DNA of 64,000 nt. Origin: Acidimicrobiales bacterium (GTDB taxonomy: Bacteria; Actinomycetota; Acidimicrobiia; Acidimicrobiales; JAKAVM01). The notes beneath the pieces are model-generated. The model was not told the DNA's origin and ran no database searches. It saw only the letters and a list, made by a program, of their open reading frames with translations. The DNA lies in the NCBI GenBank assembly GCA_027452005.1, contig DAIDHF010000004.1, positions 40,732 through 104,731 on the forward strand. Direction: 5' to 3'. The position numbers and the translations under genes were made by a program. Of this stretch, positions 34,013 to 43,196 are shown in pieces (the first letter of the stretch is position 1; every line of letters starts with the position of its first letter).

Positions 34013-35814
34013 GTGCGAGCAACTTCTTTTAGAAGTCCGGCAAGCTCACCAGAGAACGACGAATTCAATGCACCGGTGGCTTGGCCAGGGTCAGTGTTTA
34101 CAAGATACCTCACGTTTCCCTTGGGTCCGACAATATAGGCGATCTCTGAGTGATCAACCATCGACCCACCTGGGAGCAACTCAACTAATGCTCCTAAATG
34201 CCTCCAGACGAGGGCGAGTTGGCCATAGCTGGTCCCGGTGAGGAACTCCCAGTTGACTAGCGAACTTAGACCCTCTTGGCGATCAAAGGCCTGGAGATAG
34301 TTAGTCGAGATAAACCTGGGATTTGAATTTATAGCAACAAGTACTACCTTTTTGGAGATCGATCCAATTAGCGAATCGGCACGTTTGAACTCTTGGGCGA
34401 TCAATGGGCACGTGGAAACGCACACGTCGTCTAGAAAAGTCAACGCTACGACCTTTCCTATCAGGCTTGAATTTGAGACCTCCTGACCATTTTGATTTAC
34501 CAAGGAGAACTTAGGCAGTGGAGACACTTGGGGTTGAGGCGCTCCATTTAAGGCCTGAGTCAAAATTGAGTCGGCACTTGTGTGGGTGGCCCCGTAAGCC
34601 CCCGGAATAACTCCTATCAAGATAACCCCACAGGCCCCAATAGAGGCTGCGACCCTGAGGCGGTAGGCTGGCCCGGTTTGCCGGTGGGCAATTTCGGGTA
34701 ATTCTTCGGTGTCCTGCACTAGCTGGGTTGGTGAAATCCACCGGGCCCCGGTTAGACCTAACGCGGCCAGAAAGATGATCTGGGGGACCATTGAGTTGGG
34801 ATCTGTCCCGGTTCCACCGAGAAATCCAAGGTCTTGGACTAAGACCCACGTTACAGAGCACAAGGTAATGCCTAACAAGATTCCAACCTTGACAAGTGGG
34901 CCCTGATTGACGAACATGAGGAGGCCGACCATCAACAGCCCAAGTGTTGCGACTAAATTAACCATCCAACCATGAGCCAGGTCGAATGCAAAGATGTGTC
35001 GAAGTAGACTTGAGAGAAAGTCTGGCTGGGGAGTTTGTGACATCTGATGGATCATCAACGCAAGTGATCCCAATGATCGAGTCTTAGGAGTTCCCCCCTG
35101 CCAGAAGCCTCTTCCTGGCCAGCCCTGGAGTAGACTCATCGCAATAAATAATCCACCCAATCCTCGCTTTAGGTATCGTTGCAGTCTTTCACCCGTCCAA
35201 CCAGAGGATGGCATGAACAACAAGATGCCAGCCAGGCTATAGAACAGGGCTGCCCCGGGAAGTCCAAATAGCCAACTCTGTCCCGGTGAGCCCAGTTGGC
35301 CGAATCCTTCGCCAGCTCCCCAGACAAACAGACCCCACACAAATGCCGTTAGCCCACCATAGCGCGACCACTTAGTGTCGCCTGAGACAATCAACCAGAG
35401 ACCGAGACCAATCTGGATCCACACGATCGCCGTCGCGCTAGTTACCGGGTGATAGTTCCAGACTCCCTCGAAAAATCCCATAAACGTCGAGATCCAGGCG
35501 GGTGAGTTAGAAGCAACCGGTTTGACCACCTGGGAGGTAAATCCCAGGGGCATTGAAGACTGCATCTGAAGAAACCCGTCGAGTATCCAGAGAAGTCCAA
35601 AACCTAACCTAATTACTCGTCGAGCCAAGGGTTCACTTTTCGCTGGTACCGAGGGGATTTCCAACCTTAGGACGCGGGATCTCGACTGGACCCAAAAAGC
35701 TAGTCCGATACTGCCCAGGAGGAGAACTAGCAAAAACTGATAGAAAAGGGCCTGGTGAAAGGCAGAGATGATAATCGGGCTGTTGCTCTTGAGGCCACTG
35801 CTCATACCCGGCAT
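34009..35814 (-). CDS. Multi-spanning membrane protein fused to a SCO1/SenC copper chaperone domain
   Basis: 601 aa. The first about 400 residues are a polytopic membrane region with roughly ten helices; its RRVIRLGFGLLWILDGFLQMQSSMPLGF opening resembles DoxX-like integral proteins. The last about 170 residues are a SCO1-type thioredoxin fold: PKFSLVNQNGQEVSNSSLIGKVVALTFLDDVCVSTCPLIAQEFKRA holds the CxxxC copper site, and MVDHSEIAYIVGPKGNVRYLV supplies the expected His. SCO1 proteins deliver copper to the CuA site of cytochrome c oxidase. ATG 35814 is used as start. The neighbouring CtaG-like gene supports a role in oxidase assembly. Confidence 0.82.
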   Translation of the reverse strand: MPGMSSGLKSNSPIIISAFHQALFYQFLLVLLLGSIGLAFWVQSRSRVLRLEIPSVPAKSEPLARRVIRLGFGLLWILDGFLQMQSSMPLGFTSQVVKPVASNSPAWISTFMGFFEGVWNYHPVTSATAIVWIQIGLGLWLIVSGDTKWSRYGGLTAFVWGLFVWGAGEGFGQLGSPGQSWLFGLPGAALFYSLAGILLFMPSSGWTGERLQRYLKRGLGGLFIAMSLLQGWPGRGFWQGGTPKTRSLGSLALMIHQMSQTPQPDFLSSLLRHIFAFDLAHGWMVNLVATLGLLMVGLLMFVNQGPLVKVGILLGITLCSVTWVLVQDLGFLGGTGTDPNSMVPQIIFLAALGLTGARWISPTQLVQDTEELPEIAHRQTGPAYRLRVAASIGACGVILIGVIPGAYGATHTSADSILTQALNGAPQPQVSPLPKFSLVNQNGQEVSNSSLIGKVVALTFLDDVCVSTCPLIAQEFKRADSLIGSISKKVVLVAINSNPRFISTNYLQAFDRQEGLSSLVNWEFLTGTSYGQLALVWRHLGALVELLPGGSMVDHSEIAYIVGPKGNVRYLVNTDPGQATGALNSSFSGELAGLLKEVART

Positions 35815-35876
35815 AACTCAAAGCCTACGTGCTGGGCGAAATTAGACGCAAAGGTTCGAAAGCCGGTCTATATGAA

Positions 35877-36539
35877 CTAAAGACCGTCCAGGTTCTCCCA
35901 GGAAGACATCGAGAACTCAGCCAGGCTAGATAGGATTAGGTCGCAAAAACCCCATCGCGGATGATCACGGAGAACGGGTTCTGGGACAGCCACAACTTTC
36001 ATCTCGGCTGCCTTTGCTGCCAGGGCACCAGCAAAGGAATCTTCTAGTGCCAAACAGTGACTGGGTTTGATTCCCAGGTGACTTGCAGTTGAAATGTAAC
36101 AAGCAGGGTGGGGTTTGCCATACTCCTCTTCCTGGGCTGAATGGACTACGTTTATCAAGTCCCTAATGCCCAGGCGCGCAAGGGCGACCTCAATCAAACT
36201 AGCCCAGGACGAGGAGCAGACCCCGATAGGAACCCCGTTGAGCCTAAAGAACTTGACCAACTCAATGGCCCCTTCTTTTGCTGCTCCGGACTCGCCAATA
36301 AGAGAAATAACCCGATCAACCACTAAGTGTTCGACCTCACCCACACCTCGTTGGGGCCAGGGATATCTTTCAAACCAATGCCCGATGGCCTGGTCAACGC
36401 GCATTCCTTGAGTTTCTCGGCACATCTCTTGGGTAAGTGGCACGCCGAGTGGACGCAGGATCTCAATCTCAGCCTGTCTCCAGAGGGGCTCAGAGTCAAT
36501 TAGTAGCCCGTCGAGGTCGAAAACTACAGCTTCAAGCAT
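35877..36539 (-). CDS. HAD superfamily hydrolase, phosphoglucomutase/phosphatase type
   Basis: About 220 aa, starting at ATG 36539 (MLEAVVFDLDG), three codons inside the track ORF. Motif I is FDLDGLLIDSEP; the cap domain follows (REIQGMR-like CRETQGMRVDQAIGHWF); motif II is GVCSSSWAS, motif III the Lys in YGKPHPACY and motif IV LALEDSFAGALAAKAA. The order and the DSEPLW segment match YniC/HxpB-like sugar-phosphate phosphatases. The product removes phosphate from a small sugar phosphate, substrate unknown. It is divergent from sufB with only about 50 bp between starts. Confidence 0.87.
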   Translation of the reverse strand: MLEAVVFDLDGLLIDSEPLWRQAEIEILRPLGVPLTQEMCRETQGMRVDQAIGHWFERYPWPQRGVGEVEHLVVDRVISLIGESGAAKEGAIELVKFFRLNGVPIGVCSSSWASLIEVALARLGIRDLINVVHSAQEEEYGKPHPACYISTASHLGIKPSHCLALEDSFAGALAAKAAEMKVVAVPEPVLRDHPRWGFCDLILSSLAEFSMSSWENLDGL

Positions 36540-36565
36540 AATTATCAAGCATTACACATTGGGGT

Positions 36566-36571
36566 TATACT
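36566..36571 (+). promoter_or_regulatory. Possible -10 element of the sufB promoter
   Basis: TATACT lies 20 bp before the GTG of sufB, in the only 50 bp available between the divergent starts. No good -35 hexamer is visible at 17 bp, and no obvious SufR-type inverted repeat was found, so the assignment is weak. Confidence 0.3.
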
Positions 36572-36590
36572 AGAGAAAAGGAAGGCTTTC

Positions 36591-37991
36591 GTGTCAACAA
36601 CTGAACTAAATCTCGGCAAATATCAACTCGGGTGGGCAGACAAGGAAGATTACGTTTTCAAGCCCAAAAAGGGCCTTAGTGAGACCGTAGTTCGAGAGAT
36701 GTCCGAAATGAAAAACGAGCCTTCATGGATGCGCGACTTTCGTCTAAAGGCACTCAAGATGTTTGAGGCCAAGCCCATGTTGGACTGGTTCGCGGTCAAC
36801 ATGCCCGATATTGACTTTGGCGATATCTACTACTACATCAAGCCGACTGACAAGCAGGTAAATACCTGGGACGCCCTCCCGGACTCGGTCAAGAATACCT
36901 ATGAGAAGTTAGGTATACCCGAGGCTGAGAGGAAGTATCTTGCTGGTGTGACCGCCCAGTATGAAAGCGAGGTCGTCTATCACCGTAACCGTGAGGACTT
37001 AGAGGCCCAAGGCGTCCTCTTCACCGACATGGACACGGCGGTTCGTGAGCACCCTGAATTAGTCAGGAAGTGGTTTGGAAAGATCATCCCGCCAAACGAC
37101 AACAAGTTTGCCGCGCTTAATTCAGCGGTATGGTCTGGGGGCTCATTTATCTACGTCCCGCCCGGGGTGAACGTCGAGATGCCACTCCAGGCCTACTTTA
37201 GGATCAATGCCGAGAACATGGGGCAGTTTGAACGGACCTTGATAATAACAGATCAGGGTGCCCAGGTTCACTACATTGAGGGGTGTTCGGCCCCGGTATA
37301 CTCAACTGACTCCCTCCATTCGGCCGTGGTCGAGTTGGTCGCCCTAGAGGGCTCGCGCATAACTTACACGACCATTCAGAACTGGTCGTCTAATGTTTAC
37401 AACCTGGTCACCAAGAGGGCAAGGGCTGAGGCCGAAGCCCACGTTGAGTGGATTGACGGCAATATCGGGTCCCGTTTGACCATGAAGTATCCGTCTGTCT
37501 ATCTCATGGGCCCCAAAGCTTCAGGAGAGGTCTTGTCGGTAGCTTATGCCGGGACCGGTCAACACCAAGATGCCGGGGCCAAGATGGTCCACTGTGCCCC
37601 TGAGACCACTTCGACGATTATCTCAAAGTCAATCTCGAAGGACGGTGGGAAGACGACGTATCGGGGCCTGGTTCATGTGGATGAAGGAGCAGTCAAGTCC
37701 AAGAGCTATGTCAGATGCGATGCACTGCTCCTAGACGAGTTCTCAGTGTCTGAAACCAAGCCCTATATGGAGGTTGCTGAACGTGACTCGCAAATAGGAC
37801 ACGAGGCTACCGTATCTAAGGTTGGCGACGACCAATTGTTCTACCTGATGAGTCGTGGGATCTCTGAGCAACAGGCCATGTCAATGGTTGTAAACGGGTT
37901 TATTGAGCCGGTTACCAGGACACTTCCCATGGAGTACGCCGTTGAGTGGAGCCGACTTATTGAACTCCAGATGGAGGGATCGATAGGTTGA
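36591..37991 (+). CDS. sufB: Fe-S cluster assembly protein SufB
   Basis: 466 aa, the usual SufB length. It opens with a conserved KEDYVFKPKKGLSETVVREMSEMKNEPSWMRDFRLKALK and continues VWSGGSFIYVPPGVNVEMPLQAYFRIN, the beta-helix core (HYIEGCSAPVYSTDSLHSAVVEL) and the C-terminal VSKVGDDQLFYLMSRGISEQQAMSMVVNGFIEPV. The Cys in EGCSAP matches the scaffold residue reported to receive sulfur. SufB forms the SufBC2D scaffold with SufD and SufC. GTG 36591 has AAGGAAGG upstream. Unusually it is a single-gene unit, cut off from sufD by glnD, the small Cys-containing gene and a crotonase. Confidence 0.96.
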   Translation: MSTTELNLGKYQLGWADKEDYVFKPKKGLSETVVREMSEMKNEPSWMRDFRLKALKMFEAKPMLDWFAVNMPDIDFGDIYYYIKPTDKQVNTWDALPDSVKNTYEKLGIPEAERKYLAGVTAQYESEVVYHRNREDLEAQGVLFTDMDTAVREHPELVRKWFGKIIPPNDNKFAALNSAVWSGGSFIYVPPGVNVEMPLQAYFRINAENMGQFERTLIITDQGAQVHYIEGCSAPVYSTDSLHSAVVELVALEGSRITYTTIQNWSSNVYNLVTKRARAEAEAHVEWIDGNIGSRLTMKYPSVYLMGPKASGEVLSVAYAGTGQHQDAGAKMVHCAPETTSTIISKSISKDGGKTTYRGLVHVDEGAVKSKSYVRCDALLLDEFSVSETKPYMEVAERDSQIGHEATVSKVGDDQLFYLMSRGISEQQAMSMVVNGFIEPVTRTLPMEYAVEWSRLIELQMEGSIG

Positions 37992-38028
37992 GATTTGGGC
38001 CAAGAGGGGCATAACGACACCGAATTGG

Positions 38029-40473
38029 TTAGCCCAGTTGCGAAGTTGTCGGATTGCTAGATAGGGCCTCAAGGAGGCTAGATTGAATTCGCCCGAGGCT
38101 CGTCTCGTCTAGCACCTTTAGACTCGGACTAGATCCAATTTTGTTCACATAGAACGTATCTACTACCTCGTGGCCAAGTGTTTGAACCTTGGCGGTGATA
38201 ATGTTCAGCTCTAGTTCGGCTAGGGTTGATGCAATTCGAAAGAGAACACCGATAGCATCAGGGGTTCGGACTTCAATAATAGTGGCCCGATTAGAGGCCT
38301 CATTATCAAAAATTACCCGAGGCTCTGCCGGGAGGGCTGCCCCTAGTCTCTTGGATCCGGCATATTCCAGCTCTTTTTGTTCAAGGTGTTCCTTGATGTC
38401 ACGATCCGAACCAAGAAAGATTTCCAGGTCGTTCTGCAATTTTTCCCAGTTGGGTACTCGGTCGAACCTGGACTCGACCACAAAGGACTCTCTGGCTAGT
38501 CCTGGCGCCGCCTGAGAAACCTGGGCGGATCGAACGACTAGACCATTTAGCGACAAGACCCCTGTAACCCTGGCGAGAAGACCAACTTGATCTCGTGCAA
38601 CCACGTTCAACTCCCAGCCGTCGCTGTCTGCCAGCAAACTACTCGAGATTGCTACCAACCCATTTTCGGTCACTTTTTCGATAAGGCCCACCGTGGTCTC
38701 ATCAAGGGATAGCTCGATGGTCGTAATGTGATCTTGACCTCCCGTGAGTTTATGGTGCACTCTGCCAACTAAGTCATCAATCATCCTTAGTTTCCACGGG
38801 GACGACATCGACGGACCCGTGGCCAGCGAGTCGGCCTTGGCTAGACAGCCAAGAAGAAGCAACAGTTCCGGGTCTGCCACTTTAGAAGCCACAATATCTA
38901 TCGTGTTCGGATCATCGAGGTCTCTCTTAGCAGCCGTATCCGGGAGTAGTAAGTGATGGGCTACCATCGCCTGGATGATCTCGATGTCACATTTTGGCAG
39001 CCCCATACGCTCTGCGATATGCCCTGCAACCTCTATACCAACCTCGGTATGGTCGCCGGGGAATCCCTTTCCGATATCGTGGAGCAGTGCCCCCAAGAGT
39101 AGCAAATCAGGCCGTGACACGCTCCGGACCTCCTCAGCTGCCTCGGCGGCCGTCTCGCACAGATGACGATCTACCGTGAATCGGTGGAACGCATTTCGTT
39201 GGGGCTTGTGTCGGACATACTTCCACTCCTCGATCAACTTTTCAAAGATGCCAACTTGATCTAATGACTCAATCTCGGAAATTGATGCCTTTCCCATCCC
39301 GAGCAAGGCCACAAACTGCTGAAGAAGATGCTGTGGCCAAGGGACCGGAGGAGCCACAATTCCATCGGCGAGTAATTGGAGTGAGGAGATTGAGATCGGA
39401 CATCCACTTTGGGCTGCCTGGACGGCAGCCCTCACGGCGAGGGTGCAGTCAAGATCACCTCTGTCAGGTGGATTTCCGTCTTGGCCGACAACCCAGATCT
39501 CTTGATCGCGCATCTCTAAGTTACGAGCCAAGAGCACAGGAGGTACTGGTTTTGCCGACGACAACGTCCTTCGATGTCCAATCTGTGAGGCACGATCGAA
39601 GTTCCAAGATACAACCCGTCCGGCAAAGGCGATCTGATCCATCAGCACTTGGGAACTGGCCAATGAAAGTCTGCTGGCTACCAGGTCTTGGTCCTGGAGG
39701 GTCAACAGATTGGTCTCCTTACCTGAAAGCCTCTGAATCTCTACTCGAACCGACATCAAGATCTGTTTGGCCTGTTCCAAGTCTTCACTCCACGAGAACT
39801 CTCCAACCTCGATAAGAGCCTTCCCCAAGCAGGAAATCGCATGGAGATCTCTCAGCCCGCCTCGATCCTCTTTAAGGTCTGGCTCGAGCATGTAGGCAAC
39901 CTCCCCCCGAATAAGGTGTCTACTGGTGACAATTTCTAATAGTTGCCCGATTGAGTTGGCCACGTTTTGCCGCCACAGTTCCAGGACGTTTCCAAGTACG
40001 TCATCCGCCAAGGCCTGATTCCCTACAATGACCCTGCCATCGAGTAGACCGAGTAAAACTTTTAGGTCATCTTTAGCCATGGCGGTGACCTGCTTGGGCG
40101 TCCTCACGCTGTGGTCGAGGTGAACTCCCTGGTCCCAAACCGGATACCAGATAGAATCTGCAATCTTTTTCACGTTTTTCAACTTGGGGTGGTGCAGCAA
40201 GAGAACATCCAGGTCGCTTCCCGGGCATAGCTCACGGCGACCAAAACCACCAACCGCTACCAGGGCCAACTTGTCAGCCTGGTCACCTACAACATCGAGG
40301 AATAGTGAACTCAACCACGAATCGGCCGAATTGGAATATGCCAAGCAGAAATTTGACCCGCAAAGTCTTGAGTTATCTACTAACTCCTGACGGAGCTGCC
40401 TAAGTGTCGGTCCGGTTTTTAGGTTAGGATTCAAATTGAGGCCATTTCCGTCCAAGTGGGAGAATGTTATCAT
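38029..40473 (-). CDS. glnD: [Protein-PII] uridylyltransferase/uridylyl-removing enzyme
   Basis: 814 aa. The N-terminal nucleotidyltransferase carries LVAVGGFGRRELCPGSDLDVLLLHH; the helical GlnD domain follows (YMLEPDLKEDRGGLRDLHAISCLGKA); the HD phosphohydrolase has LLGALLHDIGKGFPGDHTEVG with its metal ligands; two ACT domains end the protein (GWELNVVARDQVGLLARVTGVL and ATIIEVRTPDAIGVLFRIASTLAELELNIITAKVQT). It modifies PII in response to glutamine; in actinobacteria the modification can be adenylylation. The ATG at 40473 overlaps head-to-head with the ATG of the divergent small gene. No glnB or amtB is in the window. Confidence 0.94.
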   Translation of the reverse strand: MITFSHLDGNGLNLNPNLKTGPTLRQLRQELVDNSRLCGSNFCLAYSNSADSWLSSLFLDVVGDQADKLALVAVGGFGRRELCPGSDLDVLLLHHPKLKNVKKIADSIWYPVWDQGVHLDHSVRTPKQVTAMAKDDLKVLLGLLDGRVIVGNQALADDVLGNVLELWRQNVANSIGQLLEIVTSRHLIRGEVAYMLEPDLKEDRGGLRDLHAISCLGKALIEVGEFSWSEDLEQAKQILMSVRVEIQRLSGKETNLLTLQDQDLVASRLSLASSQVLMDQIAFAGRVVSWNFDRASQIGHRRTLSSAKPVPPVLLARNLEMRDQEIWVVGQDGNPPDRGDLDCTLAVRAAVQAAQSGCPISISSLQLLADGIVAPPVPWPQHLLQQFVALLGMGKASISEIESLDQVGIFEKLIEEWKYVRHKPQRNAFHRFTVDRHLCETAAEAAEEVRSVSRPDLLLLGALLHDIGKGFPGDHTEVGIEVAGHIAERMGLPKCDIEIIQAMVAHHLLLPDTAAKRDLDDPNTIDIVASKVADPELLLLLGCLAKADSLATGPSMSSPWKLRMIDDLVGRVHHKLTGGQDHITTIELSLDETTVGLIEKVTENGLVAISSSLLADSDGWELNVVARDQVGLLARVTGVLSLNGLVVRSAQVSQAAPGLARESFVVESRFDRVPNWEKLQNDLEIFLGSDRDIKEHLEQKELEYAGSKRLGAALPAEPRVIFDNEASNRATIIEVRTPDAIGVLFRIASTLAELELNIITAKVQTLGHEVVDTFYVNKIGSSPSLKVLDETSLGRIQSSLLEALSSNPTTSQLG

Positions 40474-40816
40474 GGCAATGCGCGAAGAATGTAAAAACTT
40501 TCAGAGTCGGACTTATGCATCTGGGGAGGTGGCCCGGTTTTGTCTCTTGGATCTCGCGCCAGAAGCTCCCTGGAAGTGTCCCGAAAACTGCCCCAAGTTC
40601 GAGCGGAGGCTGGACGACGCCGGGTGGGTGCACGGAAAGCTCGTAGAACCCGCCCTTGAAAAGGAGCCCGACATGCCACCTGGCGACATCGCCGCCATTC
40701 TCGATCAGGCAGAGGATATCGTGAACTCCATTGGTCCATCAATCGCCGCAGAGTTTGAACGCCAGGAACTAAAGCGCACAAAAGGTAACTCAAAAAAGTG
40801 GCGCTGGAAGCGTTAG
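40472..40816 (+). CDS. Small Cys-containing protein of unknown function, divergent from glnD
   Basis: 114 aa from ATG 40472 (MAMREECKNFQSRTY); GTGGGAG lies about 9 nt upstream. The N-terminal half has Cys residues in MREECKNF, ARFCLLDL and the closely spaced WKCPENCPKFE, a pattern that could bind a metal or Fe-S centre. The second half is helical and acidic, ending in a strongly basic tail (GNSKKWRWKR). I do not recognise a named family, although the composition and CPENCP pair look conserved-protein-like. Its position between glnD and the SUF genes is suggestive only. Confidence 0.65.
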   Translation: MAMREECKNFQSRTYASGEVARFCLLDLAPEAPWKCPENCPKFERRLDDAGWVHGKLVEPALEKEPDMPPGDIAAILDQAEDIVNSIGPSIAAEFERQELKRTKGNSKKWRWKR

Positions 40817-40833
40817 GTAATCGAACTCGAGAG

Positions 40834-41691
40834 TTAATTTCCCCTAAAGTTTGGTAGGCGTTTTTCAAGGAACGAGCTAACGGCTTCCATTAGGTCATCA
40901 GACAAAAGTGCCCCGGCATTCCAGTTGGCAACGTAATCTAGCCCGTCCTCAATTGTCGACTCTAGACTTGCTCTCAAGACAGCCTTAGTCCCTGAAACTA
41001 CTAGAGGAGAATTTTGTGCAATCTCGTTGGCTAGTTGCCTGGTGATAGCCAGTCCGTCTTCGTAGTCGACACCGATGTAGTTGACCAGGCCAATCTCTTT
41101 GGCAAATGTTGCATCGAAGTCCTTGCCGGTAAAGGCGAGTTCATTCATGCGTCCTAGACCAATAATTCTTGGTAGTCGTTGTAGGGTACCCAGATCGGCA
41201 ACTATGGCCATTTTGGTCTCTCTGATTGAAAAGATGGCATCTGGGCTTGCCACTCGAATGTCGCATGCCGAGATCAGGTCGATCCCACCTCCAATACAGT
41301 GACCATGGATATATGAAATGGTGGGCTTGTTCGTGTTGGCTACCGACGAGATCGAGTCCTGAAGACGTTTGATCTCTTTCCTTCGAGCTATGAACTGTGC
41401 TGCCTGGGAAGGCGATGGGCTAGATCCGCCGTCTGTGAGTTGTGATCCAGCTGCACCCTGGGCCAAAAAGGAGTCCTTTAGATCTAAACCTACGGTAAAG
41501 CTCTTTCCCTTGGCGGCGATCACAATCACTCGGACTAACGGATCGGTATTTAGGACATCAATGGCTAACGGAAGATCATTCCAAAGAGCAGCCCCCATTG
41601 CATTTCTTCGTTCTGGACTGTCTAGCCAAAGAGTCCCTACATGGCCATCAATTTCAACTGATATAACGTCACTTGCGAATTCTATTTCCAC
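40834..41691 (-). CDS. Enoyl-CoA hydratase/isomerase family, dienoyl-CoA isomerase-like
   Basis: 285 aa crotonase. The oxyanion-hole region reads KGKSFTVGLDLKD and the second GHCIGGGIDLISACDIRVASPDAIFSIRETKMAIVADLGTLQRLPRIIG. The acidic residues at CDIR, RETK and ADLG match the positions used by mitochondrial delta3,5-delta2,4-dienoyl-CoA isomerase (ECH1), and VADLGTLQRLP is characteristic of that branch. It probably isomerises double bonds of unsaturated fatty acyl-CoA. Start ATG 41691. It is divergent from sufD. Confidence 0.86.
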   Translation of the reverse strand: MEIEFASDVISVEIDGHVGTLWLDSPERRNAMGAALWNDLPLAIDVLNTDPLVRVIVIAAKGKSFTVGLDLKDSFLAQGAAGSQLTDGGSSPSPSQAAQFIARRKEIKRLQDSISSVANTNKPTISYIHGHCIGGGIDLISACDIRVASPDAIFSIRETKMAIVADLGTLQRLPRIIGLGRMNELAFTGKDFDATFAKEIGLVNYIGVDYEDGLAITRQLANEIAQNSPLVVSGTKAVLRASLESTIEDGLDYVANWNAGALLSDDLMEAVSSFLEKRLPNFRGN

Positions 41692-41774
41692 AGATAGCCA
41701 ATCTAGGTCGCAGATACACCTGGTGTCATGTTGGGGCTGGTAGTTAGGGGCCTCTAGCAGTTAGAGTTGATAGG

Positions 41775-43196
41775 GTGGAACGTTTCCCGAGAATTCGACG
41801 AGAAGCCCTGGAAAAACTGGCCGGTCCAGATTGGTTGTGCCAGAAGAGGCTGGACAATTTGGACCGTTTAGTCGAAGCGTCAATTCCTACGACCTTGGAC
41901 GAGCTATGGCGCTACTCCAGGATAGACGAACTCGACCTTTCCAGCCTAGTGGATCCCGCCTCCTTTGATTCGCAGGCCCATGTCGCACCAAAAACCAATG
42001 AGATCTCAACCATCGAGTTCAATCATCTCGCTCAAGTACAAGATCCAGTTGCCAAGATTTCGATGGTAAACGGGCGACTAAATCAGTTGTGGATCGATAC
42101 CGACATCTACTCTAAGGGGCTACGCGTATCAGTCTATGGCGTAACTCCAGCTTCAGCTAGCCTTGACAACCTCAGTTCGACCCGGGAAAACCTTGACGAG
42201 ATTACTGGATGCCTTGGGTCAATAGGCCAGCCATTAGATATCTTTGATGTTCTCAATCTTGCCACACTTCAAGACCTGCTAGTCATTTCAATTCCAACCT
42301 CGTTAGAGCTAAACCGGCCAATTCTTATAGAGCACCTGGTTTTATGTCCATCTGGTCTGGGCGATCAAATTTCAATCTCATCTCCCCGGACTTTGGTTTT
42401 GGCGGGTGATAACTCGAGGTCAACCATTATTCAGGTCATCTCCTCGCCAGTGTGGAATGTGTCACACTCAAAACTCTTGTCCATCCCTCAAGAAGAGATC
42501 TCGGTTGGTGATGGAGCTCGCGTGGACTTTGTCTCAATTCAAGACGTCGGGATAGAGGCATGGCAGATCGGGAGGCAGTCCTCTCGGGTAGGTCGTGATG
42601 GCCGATTTACCTCATTCGCGATCGCCCTCGGAGGACACTACGCTAGGCAGCGCACTGACTCAAAATCACTTGGCCTGGCAAGCGAGTCAAACCTCCTCGC
42701 CGCTTACTATGCCCGCGGTACCCAGATGCATGACTTCCGCACGCTCCAAGATCATATTTCCCCCCGGTCGACCAGTCATCTGTATTTCAAGGGGGCTCTA
42801 GACGACGAAGCCGAGTCTGTATATTCGGGGCTTATTAGAGTCCAGAAGGGTGCGGTCAAATCAAATGCGTTTCAAGAGAACCGAAATCTGGTACTCTCGT
42901 CTCGGGCGCACTGTGAGTCAGTACCAAATCTCGATATTCAAGAGAGTGACGTCAGATGCTCGCATGCGTCGGCCGTTGGCCCGATAGATCCTCAGCACCG
43001 ATACTACTTAGAGTCTAGAGGAATAAATCCCAAGGAAGCCGACCAATTAATCGTCGAGGGATTTTTTGACGATATCTTGAATAGGTCAGAGTGTATAAAC
43101 CCGGTGCGAAACCTTATCAGGCGCAAAATTGCTGCCAAACAAAATGAACCCGTGGCATTAGGTGCATTGGCTCCGAGTGGAAAGCAGGACCTGTGA
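41775..43196 (+). CDS. sufD: Fe-S cluster assembly protein SufD
   Basis: 473 aa, start GTG 41775. Homologous to SufB in the C-terminal beta-helix: KSLGLASESNLLAAYYARGTQMHDFRTLQDHISPRSTSHLYFKGALDDEAESVYSGLIRVQKGAVKSNAFQENRNLVLSSRAHCESVPNLDIQESDVRCSHASAVGPIDPQHRYYLESRGINPKEADQLIVEGFF. The His in CSHASAVG is the residue implicated in cluster assembly at the SufB-SufD interface. It is the first gene of a three-gene unit with the Rieske protein (overlap GTGA) and sufC. Confidence 0.95.
   Translation: MERFPRIRREALEKLAGPDWLCQKRLDNLDRLVEASIPTTLDELWRYSRIDELDLSSLVDPASFDSQAHVAPKTNEISTIEFNHLAQVQDPVAKISMVNGRLNQLWIDTDIYSKGLRVSVYGVTPASASLDNLSSTRENLDEITGCLGSIGQPLDIFDVLNLATLQDLLVISIPTSLELNRPILIEHLVLCPSGLGDQISISSPRTLVLAGDNSRSTIIQVISSPVWNVSHSKLLSIPQEEISVGDGARVDFVSIQDVGIEAWQIGRQSSRVGRDGRFTSFAIALGGHYARQRTDSKSLGLASESNLLAAYYARGTQMHDFRTLQDHISPRSTSHLYFKGALDDEAESVYSGLIRVQKGAVKSNAFQENRNLVLSSRAHCESVPNLDIQESDVRCSHASAVGPIDPQHRYYLESRGINPKEADQLIVEGFFDDILNRSECINPVRNLIRRKIAAKQNEPVALGALAPSGKQDL

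Noticed and set aside
35840-35876. tRNA T-arm-like GGTTCGAAAGCC
   Set aside because: Only about 60 bp lie between the genes and no acceptor or anticodon arms can be formed.
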